31,911 nucleotides of DNA from DASWHX01 sp036397995 (GCA_036397995.1 DASWHX010000111.1:1-31911), one strand, 5' to 3'; positions 16,778-25,489 are shown, counted from the stretch's first letter. Program-made: numbers and translations. The notes: a model not told the origin generated them from the letters alone.

Positions 16778-17752
16778 ATGGAGAACAAGTTGAATCTGGA
16801 GTCGACCATTAAGTATTCCGAGGAGTTCTCAAAAATTTTGTGCGACAGGTTTTTCAGCACGGAAAAGCGGATTACGGGTGAACAGATATTGAATCTGACG
16901 AACATCAGACAAATCAACTTATTTGTAATAAGAATTCTATTCTCAAAATGGCAAAAGGAGCAAGGGAAGATAAAGAGTTCATATTTTGATTATACAAATC
17001 ATGAAATTCAAAAAGCATTAAAAGACTTCCTGAACAAGTTGTCGCAACACATTTCTGTGGCGAAGGAAGATTTTTATCCGCTGTTGAAACTTGCCTGCAT
17101 CAAAACAATACAGGTAATTTATGCTCCCTACGATTTTTTTATGCAGGAAATTTCCGGCGACAGTGATGATAATATTAATGTTGAAAAGCTCAAAGAAAGT
17201 TCTAAGTATTTAAAGATAAATAATGGATTTTTCAATGAGCTTCTTCAAAGGCTTAACCAATCAGGAGCGAAAGAGTTAAGTTCAACGGAAGCCCGCGGAA
17301 TTTTGGAAGAAGTTTTCCTTAATTATTCCGGTTCACCGGAAGATGGTGAGGCTTACCTTGCGCATTTCAATGAAGTTCTGGAGCTCAGAGTGGAAGATTT
17401 ATTTACTCCGGAAAAAGAAGTTAAACCCGCAGAGAATGAAACTTCTTATTCAACAATAAACGATGACCATGCAAACCGCATTGGAGAAACAATCGGGGAG
17501 GCATTAAAGAAGATTAGTAAGACAAATCTTCAGGAGAGTGTTTCAGTCAACCAAAAATTCATGTTTGTGCATGTGTTGTTTAACGGTAATCCAAAATTAT
17601 TTGAGGAAGCCTTGGGAAAGATTCAGGAATTTGATTCCAAAGAACAGGCAATGCAATTCCTGGAAAAGGAACTAAAGAACACATATCAATGGGACAAGGA
17701 ATCAGAGGAGGTGGGGGAATTTTACGATCTGGTTCTTACCAGGTTTGATTAA
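16778..17752 (+). CDS. conserved hypothetical protein
   Basis: The 324-residue protein (from the ATG at 16778; the frame is open 16 codons further upstream but that part overlaps the ferredoxin) has no signal peptide or membrane segment, so it is likely cytoplasmic. It is charged and mostly helical, with an acidic linker near residues 205-235 (PEKEVKPAENETS). The last 70 residues, with NQKFMFVHVLFNGNP, SKEQAMQFLEKEL and YQWDKESEEVGEFYDLV, look like a small helical domain common at the C-terminus of uncharacterised Bacteroidota proteins. It is divergent from the ferredoxin and convergent with rodA (four-base overlap). No function can be given. Confidence 0.75.
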   Translation: MENKLNLESTIKYSEEFSKILCDRFFSTEKRITGEQILNLTNIRQINLFVIRILFSKWQKEQGKIKSSYFDYTNHEIQKALKDFLNKLSQHISVAKEDFYPLLKLACIKTIQVIYAPYDFFMQEISGDSDDNINVEKLKESSKYLKINNGFFNELLQRLNQSGAKELSSTEARGILEEVFLNYSGSPEDGEAYLAHFNEVLELRVEDLFTPEKEVKPAENETSYSTINDDHANRIGETIGEALKKISKTNLQESVSVNQKFMFVHVLFNGNPKLFEEALGKIQEFDSKEQAMQFLEKELKNTYQWDKESEEVGEFYDLVLTRFD

Positions 17753-19017
17753 TGCACGAGTTGATCCATCCTGTGGGCGTCCAGCTTAATCAGGACAAAA
17801 AGTAAACATGTAAAAGCCCACAAGGAAGAGCCGCCATAGCTAAAGAAAGGTAACGGGATTCCGATTACCGGAAATAGCCCGATGGTCATCCCAATATTAA
17901 TAGCAAAATGAAAGAACAAAATTGCCACCACAGAATACCCATAAACCCGGGCAAACCTTGTTTTCTGTCTTTCAGAAATATATACTATTCTTAAAAAGAG
18001 CAACATAAAAAGTGTGATAAGAATCAGAGTGCCGAACCATCCATGCTCTTCACCAATTGTGCAAAAGATGAAATCAGTGCTTTGTTCCGGCACAAAATCA
18101 AATTTTGTCTGAGTTCCTTCCAGGAATCCTTTACCCCACATGCCTCCGGAGCCAATGGCTATTTTTGATTGAGTCACATTCCAGCCATACCCCAATGGAT
18201 CCTCCTCCGGATTGATTAATGCCTTGATTCTGTTTTGCTGATGAGGCTTAAGGACATTGGTAAAAACATAATCAACACTTCGTATAAGACTGAAGACAAT
18301 TGCTGCTCCAAGAAGTATTCCGGTTATAGTTTTTAGATTTTTTTTTGAAAGCATTATTATCAAAAAAGCCGAAGCGCCAATACCAATGGCCAGATAGCTT
18401 TGAGTTACCAGAAGGGCCAACAGGAAAATAGCAGCTGAGGCAGCAACAAAAATCAGGAATAACGGAGATAACCCTTCACGGTAAAATACCAGGATGAAGG
18501 CTCCAAAAATAAGAGCGGTACCGGTGTCTCCCTGTAATACGATTAGCCCCATTGGCAAGGCGATGAAGGCACCTAAAATGAAAAGGTCTTTAAAGTTGTT
18601 GAATTTAACTCCATGACTGTCCATAAATTTTGCCACAGCCAGCGCGGCGGCAAATTTCATAAACTCCGAAGGCTGGACGCCAAAACTCCCTAATCGGATC
18701 CATGATTTCGATCCAGCGATTTCAGTTCCGAATCCCAGCACACCCAGAAGGACAACGAAAACGGCGCCATATATAAAATAAGCAAAAGTGGAATAAAACT
18801 TAAAATCAATTATTAGAATAAAAATTATAATGATGACGGAGGCTCCAATCCAGACCAGCTGCCTTCCCGAGTTCAGGGAGAAGTCGAAAATACTTCCGGT
18901 GGTGCCCTCATCGTAAACGGCAGCATAAATATTCAGCCATCCCAACAGAACAATGAGAAAGTAAAGCAGAATTGTTAACCAATCAATGGAACTAACTAAA
19001 TTTTCACTGCGTTGCAT
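17749..19017 (-). CDS. rodA: rod shape-determining protein RodA (SEDS glycosyltransferase)
   Basis: RodA is the peptidoglycan glycosyltransferase of the cell-elongation complex; it works with PBP2. The 422-residue protein has about ten membrane helices and the SEDS signatures GSKSWIRLGSFGVQPSEF, QGDTGTAL (the conserved QxDxG), and IGIPLPFFSYGGSSL near the C-terminus. A TTG two codons upstream is in frame; the ATG at 19017 is the better start. It overlaps the end of mrdA by 14 bases, so it is translated from the same mRNA. Confidence 0.95.
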   Translation of the reverse strand: MQRSENLVSSIDWLTILLYFLIVLLGWLNIYAAVYDEGTTGSIFDFSLNSGRQLVWIGASVIIIIFILIIDFKFYSTFAYFIYGAVFVVLLGVLGFGTEIAGSKSWIRLGSFGVQPSEFMKFAAALAVAKFMDSHGVKFNNFKDLFILGAFIALPMGLIVLQGDTGTALIFGAFILVFYREGLSPLFLIFVAASAAIFLLALLVTQSYLAIGIGASAFLIIMLSKKNLKTITGILLGAAIVFSLIRSVDYVFTNVLKPHQQNRIKALINPEEDPLGYGWNVTQSKIAIGSGGMWGKGFLEGTQTKFDFVPEQSTDFIFCTIGEEHGWFGTLILITLFMLLFLRIVYISERQKTRFARVYGYSVVAILFFHFAINIGMTIGLFPVIGIPLPFFSYGGSSLWAFTCLLFVLIKLDAHRMDQLVH

Positions 19018-20809
19018 CTGCAAAATCTCCTTTTAATACATAATCTTCAAGCCACTGCCGGGTAATATTACCCCGGATGTAGGTTTCAATCAACAAACTG
19101 GCAATAGAAGCGGCAGCTCTGCCTCCCCATCCGGAATTTTCAACGTAGACGGAAATTGCAATTTGTGGATTTTTTTTTGGAGCAAAAGCCATGAACACTG
19201 AATGGTCTTCACCGTGTGGATTTTCCGCGGTTCCGGTCTTTCCGCAGATCTCAATATCTCTGATTACGGCTCTCCAGGCAGTTGAAGTAACTACATCCTG
19301 CATGGCGTTAATTACGGGAGGAAAATGTTTTTCGTCAATTCCCGCCATATGTTTTTCTGTAAATTTTGACAATGGCCCGTAGTCACCAATCTCCTTTACC
19401 AGGTGTGGAGTGTAATAATACCCACGGTTAGCCATTATGGCGGCAAGGTTTGCCATTTGCAGCGGGCTTAAAAGCATTTCCCCCTGTCCGATACTCAAAG
19501 AACTGATGGTGCTGAATTTCCAACTGTTATGTCCATAAATTTTATCATAGTAATCCGAGCCGGGAATAAAACCACCTTTTTCATTCGGGATATCAATGCC
19601 AAGCGGAGCGCCGAAGCCAAAGCTCATAACATGACTCTTCCAGTTATCCAGGCCAAGCCTTGAATCAATGAAGGTATTTGCATTGAGATTTTGATTAATC
19701 ATTCTTCTGAAAGCCATGAAAAAATAATTGTTGGAAGACTTCCTGATTGCTTCGTGAAGGGTATAGTAACCCGGGGGCGCGTGGTCACCAATGTTTCTTC
19801 CATCAATATAAATTGTTTCGTTAACATTAAGCACATTTTCCTGAAGCCCGATTAATGATTGTACGATTTTGAAAATTGAACCTGGCGGATACATGGCCAT
19901 TACAGGTCTGTTGAAAAGTGGGTTGAGGGAGTCTCGGCTAATTAAGCTAAAGTTTGAACTATATTTTCGCCCTACCATCATACCCGGATCATAGGACGGA
20001 CCTGAAACTATGGCGAGAATTTCTCCCGTGGCTGGCTCAATAGCGACAACACTACCAACTTTTCCTTTCAACAACTTCTCAGCATAAAGCTGTAACCGCA
20101 AATGAATTGTTGAAACTAAATTTTGACCTGGAATTGGAATTGTATCGAATTCACCATCTTCGAAACTTCCTTTCTCTATGCCCCGAACATTTTTTATCTT
20201 ATAGCTAATCCCCCTTTTACCCCTAAGTTGTGACTCATAATATAATTCCAGTCCGCTTTTGCCAATGTAGTCGCCTTGTCTGTAGTAGCGGGAACTGTCT
20301 TGCCGCAATCCTGCACTGCTGATTTCCGCGATGTACCCTAATGAATTAGATAATACCGGATGTGCATATGCCCGTGAAGTCCGTGCCTGAATTCCAAACC
20401 CGGGATAATCAACAAGTTTATCCTGGATTTTACCAAACTCCTGATTAGAGATCATCTTAAAAAAAGGAGATGGTTTTACATAACTATACTTTCTTGCCGC
20501 GGAAAGTCTTTGCTTGAAGTCTTCGCGCGTGAGGCCCAGTATCTCGCAAATAGATAAGGTATCAAGTTGTTTAACCTCTTGTGGGATCACGGTAAGATCA
20601 AATTGAGGATTGTTGTAAACAATCAATTCACCATTTCTGTCGAAAATCAGTCCGCGATACGGATATTCAACAACAGGAAGAATAATATTATCAGTAGCTG
20701 CTTTTGCGTAAGTCTTATCAGTAACTTGTATGGTAAACAACTTCACCAGGAAAGCAATTCCCGTAATTAAGAAAACTGCCTGAATTACATATTTCCTGCC
20801 TTCAATCAT
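19004..20809 (-). CDS. mrdA: penicillin-binding protein 2 (peptidoglycan transpeptidase)
   Basis: PBP2 cross-links new peptidoglycan in the lateral wall. The 601-residue protein has one N-terminal membrane helix (about 7-25), a dimerisation/pedestal domain with YRGLIFDRNG, and the transpeptidase domain with the three catalytic motifs: Ser311-x-x-Lys314 (SIFK), Ser358-Ser-Asn360 and Lys524-Thr-Gly526. Length and motif spacing are normal. Its start overlaps the mreD stop by four bases and its 3' end overlaps rodA, making mreBCD-mrdA-rodA one compact operon. Confidence 0.96.
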   Translation of the reverse strand: MIEGRKYVIQAVFLITGIAFLVKLFTIQVTDKTYAKAATDNIILPVVEYPYRGLIFDRNGELIVYNNPQFDLTVIPQEVKQLDTLSICEILGLTREDFKQRLSAARKYSYVKPSPFFKMISNQEFGKIQDKLVDYPGFGIQARTSRAYAHPVLSNSLGYIAEISSAGLRQDSSRYYRQGDYIGKSGLELYYESQLRGKRGISYKIKNVRGIEKGSFEDGEFDTIPIPGQNLVSTIHLRLQLYAEKLLKGKVGSVVAIEPATGEILAIVSGPSYDPGMMVGRKYSSNFSLISRDSLNPLFNRPVMAMYPPGSIFKIVQSLIGLQENVLNVNETIYIDGRNIGDHAPPGYYTLHEAIRKSSNNYFFMAFRRMINQNLNANTFIDSRLGLDNWKSHVMSFGFGAPLGIDIPNEKGGFIPGSDYYDKIYGHNSWKFSTISSLSIGQGEMLLSPLQMANLAAIMANRGYYYTPHLVKEIGDYGPLSKFTEKHMAGIDEKHFPPVINAMQDVVTSTAWRAVIRDIEICGKTGTAENPHGEDHSVFMAFAPKKNPQIAISVYVENSGWGGRAAASIASLLIETYIRGNITRQWLEDYVLKGDFADATQ

Positions 20810-21330
20810 GCCCGATTTTTTCTAACAAAGAATAAATACTGATAAAGTATGACCGTAAAGTAAGTGAAAACCATTGAAGCCAATACCTTACTCAAGGTAA
20901 AGAAGAATAACCCCTTGAATCCACCTGCTTCAATGTAAAATAAAAGAAAATGGTGAATAAAAATCAAGGGAAGAGCATAAATAGTAAACCATTGAAGTCC
21001 GAGTGAGGCAATTGTTGGAGTAGAGCCAATTTCGTATCCCCCTCGTGGGATTATAGATTTAATCCAAAATTGCCTGGCGAACATCATCAAAACGCAAGCA
21101 GCGGTGTGGACACCCAGGCTATCGTAAAAGATATCAATTACAAATCCGGTAAAAAAACCAGCCAGCAACAGGTAGACAGCCGTGGTTTCAAACGAAAGGA
21201 ACAAAAGGAAAGCCACATACAAAAATGCGAAAGAGACACCAAACAGCACTGTATTTTTAAATATCAGCGTTTGAACAAGTATAAATACTATAAAATTCAG
21301 CATGGTTAATATCAAGCTTCTGGTATCCAT
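20806..21330 (-). CDS. mreD: rod shape-determining protein MreD
   Basis: The 174-residue protein has five or six membrane helices and little hydrophilic sequence apart from short loops (NKNRA-like basic end FFVRKNRA). It begins one base into the end of mreC and has the small size and helix layout of MreD, the integral-membrane link of the elongation complex. MreD sequences are poorly conserved, so the call rests on size, hydropathy and its place between mreC and mrdA. Confidence 0.9.
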   Translation of the reverse strand: MDTRSLILTMLNFIVFILVQTLIFKNTVLFGVSFAFLYVAFLLFLSFETTAVYLLLAGFFTGFVIDIFYDSLGVHTAACVLMMFARQFWIKSIIPRGGYEIGSTPTIASLGLQWFTIYALPLIFIHHFLLFYIEAGGFKGLFFFTLSKVLASMVFTYFTVILYQYLFFVRKNRA

Positions 21331-22148
21331 TAAAAGCGTTCGTTAACACCAAGTGAGTCTAACTCATCCCTGATTGCGCTTATAATAACTTGTACGAATG
21401 AGAGATTAGCAAATTCTGTGGAGAGCTTTATTTCGATTTCATGAAAAGGGGCACCTTCTCTTAAACTAATTTTAGAAACTGTTCCAATAAGTATATCTTC
21501 CGGAAAGATAGAATTAAATCCTGAGGCTGACACCGTATCCCCTTCCAGCAGCACGATATGCGTGGGAACAAAAAGAAGCTGAGCAAAACTGGGACTTACT
21601 CCATCCCATTGGGTGGAACAAAGATTGATTTTGCCTTCTACCTTCGAGGAGATAAGAAAATTTGAATGAAGAAGGGAGGTAACAACCGCAAAATTTTCGC
21701 TGGTGTATTTTATCTTACCCACAATTCCGTTAGGACCAATAACAGCCATATCGGGTTTTACACCTTCTGCATTGCCCCGGTTTATTGTAAGATAGTTATT
21801 GAAATTATACGCGGAGTTACTGATTACTTTCGCCGTAACGAATTCATAAGGAATGTACGCTGAGTCCTGCACGATTCCCTTAACCGGAGCAACCTTTTTT
21901 CGCTCCAATTCTTTTCGAAGATTTGCAATTTCTTCAGCAAGTTGTGTATTGGTTTTCTTTAAGCTGAAGTAGCCTCGAATTTCGGAAGAAATGGAAAGCA
22001 AATTAGCGGAGATGGCATTGGAAGAATTAAAGAAAGCAGCGCTTTGATATCTATTGTTTTGAACAATAAGCCAGAAGCTCAGAACCTCAAGAAAGATAAA
22101 AATGAGGGTGACTCTGTATTTGAATAGAAATAGATATAATCGATACAT
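21330..22148 (-). CDS. mreC: rod shape-determining protein MreC
   Basis: The 272-residue protein has a single N-terminal membrane helix (about 12-28), a periplasmic coiled coil (ETNT-type region AEEIANLRKELERKK near 68-82), and the MreC beta domain with TINRGNAEGVKPDMAVIGPNGIVG-type sequence (here NRGNAEGVKPDMAV and GPNGIVGKI), plus GDTVSASGFNSIFPEDI. MreC links the MreB filament to PBP2 in the periplasm. It starts seven bases after mreB and shares a base with mreD. Confidence 0.94.
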   Translation of the reverse strand: MYRLYLFLFKYRVTLIFIFLEVLSFWLIVQNNRYQSAAFFNSSNAISANLLSISSEIRGYFSLKKTNTQLAEEIANLRKELERKKVAPVKGIVQDSAYIPYEFVTAKVISNSAYNFNNYLTINRGNAEGVKPDMAVIGPNGIVGKIKYTSENFAVVTSLLHSNFLISSKVEGKINLCSTQWDGVSPSFAQLLFVPTHIVLLEGDTVSASGFNSIFPEDILIGTVSKISLREGAPFHEIEIKLSTEFANLSFVQVIISAIRDELDSLGVNERF

Positions 22149-22155
22149 TTATCCA

Positions 22156-23181
22156 TTAGGTCATCAGTACGCCTATATATTGGTCAAGACCTTTCAAGGC
22201 CATTCCTGTTCCTCTAACCACTGCTCTCAATGGATCATCCGCAACGTGAATGGGAAGTTTTGTTCTTAAAGCCAGCCTTTTGTCAAGTCCGCGTAACAAC
22301 GCGCCACCTCCTGTGAGATGAATTCCATTGTCATATATATCGGCGGATAGTTCAGGCGGTGAAATTTCCAGCGCTTTAAGAACAGCTTCTTCAATTTTTG
22401 ATACTGACTTATCCAATGCAAAAGCAATTTCAGAATAAGAAACTTTTATAACCTTCGGAATTCCGGTCATTAAATCTCTACCTCTGATTTCATAATCATC
22501 CGGTCCATCATCCAGTTCGGTAAGAGCGGAGCCAACCTCAATCTTTACTTTTTCTGCCGATCTTTCACCAATCAGAAGGTTATGCTGCCGTCTCATATAA
22601 TCCAGAATGTCCCGGTTGAATGTGTCGCCGGCCACCCTGATGGACTGATCACACACAATTCCCGAAAGAGCAATCACTGCAATTTCAGTAGTTCCGCCAC
22701 CGATATCCACTATCATAGAGCCAATCGGCTGTTCAATGTCAATCCCAATTCCAATGGCGGCGGCAATCGGTTCATGAATCATATACACCTCTTTGGCACC
22801 TGCATGCTCGGCCGAGTCTCTTACCGCGCGCTTTTCCACTTCTGTTATGCCTGAGGGAATGCAGATAATCATTCTGTGAGAAGACGGAAACCAGCGGTTA
22901 CCCATATTAATCATTTTGATCATCCCCCTTATCATGTGCTCCGCTGCATGGAAGTCAGCAATAACGCCGTCCTTGAGAGGTCTGATGGTCTTTATGTTTT
23001 CGTGTGTTTTTTCATGCATTTGCATGGCTTCTCTTCCGATGGCCAGAACTTTGTTATTAGTTTTATTTATGGCTATGATAGAAGGTTCATCAACTACAAT
23101 TTTGTCCTTAAAAATGATTAAGGTATTAGCAGTTCCAAGGTCAATGGCAATGTCGCTAGAGAAGAAATCAAATAATCCCAT
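22156..23181 (-). CDS. mreB: rod shape-determining protein MreB (actin-like)
   Basis: MreB forms membrane-bound ATP-dependent filaments that guide lateral wall synthesis. The 341-residue protein has the actin-fold signatures: phosphate 1 loop DIAIDLGTANTLI (about 9-21), DSAEHAGAKEVYMIHEP, phosphate 2 loop VDIGGGTTEIAVIALSG and the adenosine loop LTGGGALLRGLD. Length is normal. It is the first gene of the elongasome operon, 90 bases downstream of purH. That gap has only near-matches to TAnnTTTG, so the operon could start here or read through from purH. Confidence 0.97.
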   Translation of the reverse strand: MGLFDFFSSDIAIDLGTANTLIIFKDKIVVDEPSIIAINKTNNKVLAIGREAMQMHEKTHENIKTIRPLKDGVIADFHAAEHMIRGMIKMINMGNRWFPSSHRMIICIPSGITEVEKRAVRDSAEHAGAKEVYMIHEPIAAAIGIGIDIEQPIGSMIVDIGGGTTEIAVIALSGIVCDQSIRVAGDTFNRDILDYMRRQHNLLIGERSAEKVKIEVGSALTELDDGPDDYEIRGRDLMTGIPKVIKVSYSEIAFALDKSVSKIEEAVLKALEISPPELSADIYDNGIHLTGGGALLRGLDKRLALRTKLPIHVADDPLRAVVRGTGMALKGLDQYIGVLMT

Positions 23182-23271
23182 TGGTTAGATATTAGTCGTA
23201 AAATTTATGCTGATTCAGAAGGCGCTCAATTTACAAAATTGATACAAATATCTATTTAAATCGCTAAAAAT

Positions 23272-24798
23272 CTAATGTTTGAAGTGTCTTATTCCGGTGA
23301 AGGCCATTGTCATTCCATGCGAGTTACAAAAGTTGATCGAATCCTGATCTTTGATGCTTCCACCCGGCTGAATTACGGCGATGATCCCGGCATTGTGAGC
23401 AATCTCTACACAGTCGGGAAAAGGAAAGAATGCATCGGAAGCCATCACTGCTTTTTTAAGATCAAATTTGTTGGCACCGGCTTTTGTTATTGCCTGCTGC
23501 AGCGCGTCAACTCTGGAAGTTTGGCCAACACCGCTGGCCAAGAGCTGGCCATCCACCGCTAATACAATGGTATTGGATTTCGTGTGCTTGGCAATTTTAG
23601 AAGCGAATAGCATCCCGGCAATTTGTTCCTTGTTGGGATGAACTTTTGTAACTACTTTCAGGTCCTCAACAGAATCCGTTTTTAAATCCCGGTCCTGCTC
23701 AATTACTCCATTCACCAAATTCCTGAATTGCTTTGAGCCAGTGATCTTACTTTTTTGTTTCAGGAGAATTCTGTTTTTCTTTGATTGAAGTATTTGAAGT
23801 GACTTCGCGGAATATGCGGGCGCAATGAGAATCTCAAAAAATAAATCGTTAATTAACGAGGCCGCCGATTCATCAAGAGTTTTATTCGTTGCTAAAATTC
23901 CGCCGAACGCGGAAACAGGATCGCCCGCAAGTGCTTTTTGGTAGGCTTCCGCAACTGAGGCAGCCGTTGCCAAACCACATGCATTTGTATGTTTAATAAT
24001 TATGAAGACAGTTTCATTTTCAAACTCTTCCAAAAGGTTAAGAGCGGAGTCAATGTCAACCAGGTTATTATAGGAAAGCTCCTTTCCGTGAAGTTGTTCC
24101 AGAGTATCATTCAGGCTGCCATAGAAAATTCCCTGCTGGTGTGGATTCTCTCCATATCTTAAGGCTTTGGACTCACGTAAGCTTTGTTTGAAGGAACGAA
24201 CACCTTCTTCTCTGTTGAAATAGTTAAAAATCGCGGTGTCATAATGGGAAGTTACCTCAAACCCACGGGTGGCAAATAGTTTTCTCTGCTCAGGGGTAGT
24301 TTCTCCCTTCGATAAATTCAAAATGTCCAGCAATTCTTTGTATTGTTCCCTTGATGATATAATTAATGTATCCTGGTAATTCTTAGCGGCTGCACGAATT
24401 AACGAGATTCCACCGATGTCAATCTTCTCAATTATTTCTTTGTGCGATGCGCCAGCTGCCATTGTTTCTTCAAATGGATATAAATCAACCAGGATCAAAT
24501 CAAGGGCGGGAATCTCATAGTTTGAAAGTTCATTTTGATCAGATTCATTTTCCCGCCGGGAAAGGATACCGCCAAATATTTTTGGGTGGAGAGTTTTTAC
24601 CCGACCTCCTAAAATTGATGGATACCCGGTTAAGCTTTCCACGGATTTAACCGGAACATGAAGTTGTTCAATAAAGGTTTGTGTACCGCCGGTAGAATAG
24701 ATCTCAACCTCCAGTTCGTGAAGCCTTAGGACAATGCTTTCAAGGTTATCTTTATGGAAAACAGAGATGAGTGCGGTATTAATTTTCCTGATGGTCAT
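23272..24798 (-). CDS. purH: bifunctional AICAR transformylase/IMP cyclohydrolase
   Basis: PurH carries out the last two steps of de novo IMP synthesis. The 508-residue protein has the N-terminal cyclohydrolase domain (STGGTQTFIEQL, LGGRVKTLHPKIFGGIL, VDLYPFEET) and the C-terminal transformylase domain with KHTNACGLA (catalytic Lys-His), DPVSAFGGILATN and the terminal MTMAFTGIRHFKH. It is full length and intact. The gene directly upstream on the same strand is a truncated purN that has lost its 5' end and presumably its promoter, so purH likely depends on the box at 24821-24828 or on other upstream transcription. Confidence 0.97.
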   Translation of the reverse strand: MTIRKINTALISVFHKDNLESIVLRLHELEVEIYSTGGTQTFIEQLHVPVKSVESLTGYPSILGGRVKTLHPKIFGGILSRRENESDQNELSNYEIPALDLILVDLYPFEETMAAGASHKEIIEKIDIGGISLIRAAAKNYQDTLIISSREQYKELLDILNLSKGETTPEQRKLFATRGFEVTSHYDTAIFNYFNREEGVRSFKQSLRESKALRYGENPHQQGIFYGSLNDTLEQLHGKELSYNNLVDIDSALNLLEEFENETVFIIIKHTNACGLATAASVAEAYQKALAGDPVSAFGGILATNKTLDESAASLINDLFFEILIAPAYSAKSLQILQSKKNRILLKQKSKITGSKQFRNLVNGVIEQDRDLKTDSVEDLKVVTKVHPNKEQIAGMLFASKIAKHTKSNTIVLAVDGQLLASGVGQTSRVDALQQAITKAGANKFDLKKAVMASDAFFPFPDCVEIAHNAGIIAVIQPGGSIKDQDSINFCNSHGMTMAFTGIRHFKH

Positions 24799-24820
24799 TA
24801 TGCTTAACAGACTGGAGGTG

Positions 24821-24828
24821 CAAAAGTA
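24821..24828 (-). promoter_or_regulatory. -7 promoter box upstream of purH
   Basis: On the minus strand 24828-24821 reads TACTTTTG, a perfect TAnnTTTG box. Transcription would start near 24814, giving a leader of about 15 bases before the purH ATG. No TTG lies at the preferred spacing, so the -33 part is weak. The box matters because the purN gene ahead of it has lost its own 5' region. Confidence 0.4.
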
Positions 24829-24835
24829 ATTTTTT

Positions 24836-25078
24836 TCAACCTAATTTGTTTAGCACCTCTTCAATTACCTTCGGATAATATTCGTATTCCAGTTGATGAG
24901 CCTTATGGGCTATCGATTTCGGATTTTCCCCGGCTCGTATTGAGCAGGAAGTCTGAAAAATGATATCTCCTTCATTATAATGTTCATTCACATAGTGAAT
25001 GGTTATACCGGATTCCGTATCTCCTGATTCTGAGACAGCCTGATGAACCCTGGCTCCATACATTCCCTTTCCATCATA
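24836..25078 (-). pseudogene. purN: purN remnant, C-terminal third (GAR transformylase), 5' truncated
   Basis: PurN transfers a formyl group to glycinamide ribonucleotide. About 80 codons remain, from YDGKGMYGARVHQAV to the natural-looking end VIEEVLNKLG; the family is about 190-210 residues long. GITIHYVNEHYNEGDIIFQ-type sequence (GITIHYVNE, EGDIIFQ) and HQLEYEYYPKVIEEVL fix the family. The N-terminal nucleotide-binding half and the catalytic Asn-x-His (NIHPSLLP) are absent. Reading further upstream gives only three unrelated residues and then a TGA at 25088-25090. At the position of the catalytic Asp the remnant has Asn (YNEG). The ATG at 25061-25063 gives an open frame of 75 codons, but it could not form a working enzyme. 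It is co-directional with purH. Confidence 0.85.
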
Positions 25079-25489
25079 TAAAAAACTTCAATGTTTGGTA
25101 ATGAGGTGGGGGACAGAATAATTTTTCTGCGGAAACTAGAAGCCGGGGCAGCGAACACAGTTTCGGAATTCATGTGGCGCAGATGGCCGGCATGCCAAAT
25201 TCCATTGTATTGCGAAACGATGAGGTACTACATTTTCCTGGAAAAGGATAAGAGAAAAACCAGGGTAAATAAATGAAGGAAGTGCCCAAATCAGATTTCC
25301 AGTTTACACTTTTTGAAACGATCTGCGGTTTAATCAGGTGAAAGAAATGCTGGTTCCGAATGGATATCAACAACGATGTCACCGATGGGAGCAATGCTGA
25401 AGCTGAATGAGATAAAGGGATTGCTGAAAATCGTAGTGGCCACAGAAAATTTCCGGCAATCATCTCGGGGTTCAATTGCATCAAAATAA
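25079..25489 (+). pseudogene. mutS: mutS remnant, C-terminal end, several frameshifts
   Basis: Across three frames the plus strand spells the end of MutS, the mismatch-recognition ATPase (full length about 870 residues). The pieces in order are KNFNV (25081-25095), EVGDRIIFLRKLEAGAA (25103-25153), HSFGIHVAQMAGMPNSIVLR (25156-25215), DEVLHF, LEKDKRKT (25238-25261), KEVPKSDFQFTLFET (25276-25320), RFNQVKEML (25326-25352), DINN (25363-25374) and SPMGAMLKLNEIKGLLK (25379-25429). The last frame is open to a TAA at 25487-25489. The order and spacing match the MutS tail, but at least five single or few-base indels break it. Domains I-IV and the Walker motifs are missing. It begins where purN stops. 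Confidence 0.85.

Noticed and set aside
16744..16917. 58-codon N-terminal extension of the ferredoxin frame
   Set aside because: It has no ferredoxin features and overlaps the divergent gene; the ATG at 16743 gives a normal ferredoxin length.
22582..23188. Three open frames of 81-90 codons opposite mreB
   Set aside because: They lie entirely antisense to a highly conserved gene and have no independent support.
25091..25276. Open frame of 61 codons on the plus strand that could be called a small gene
   Set aside because: Its first 20 residues and its last 13 match the MutS tail, but the middle is the wrong frame. It is a fragment of the mutS remnant, not a gene.
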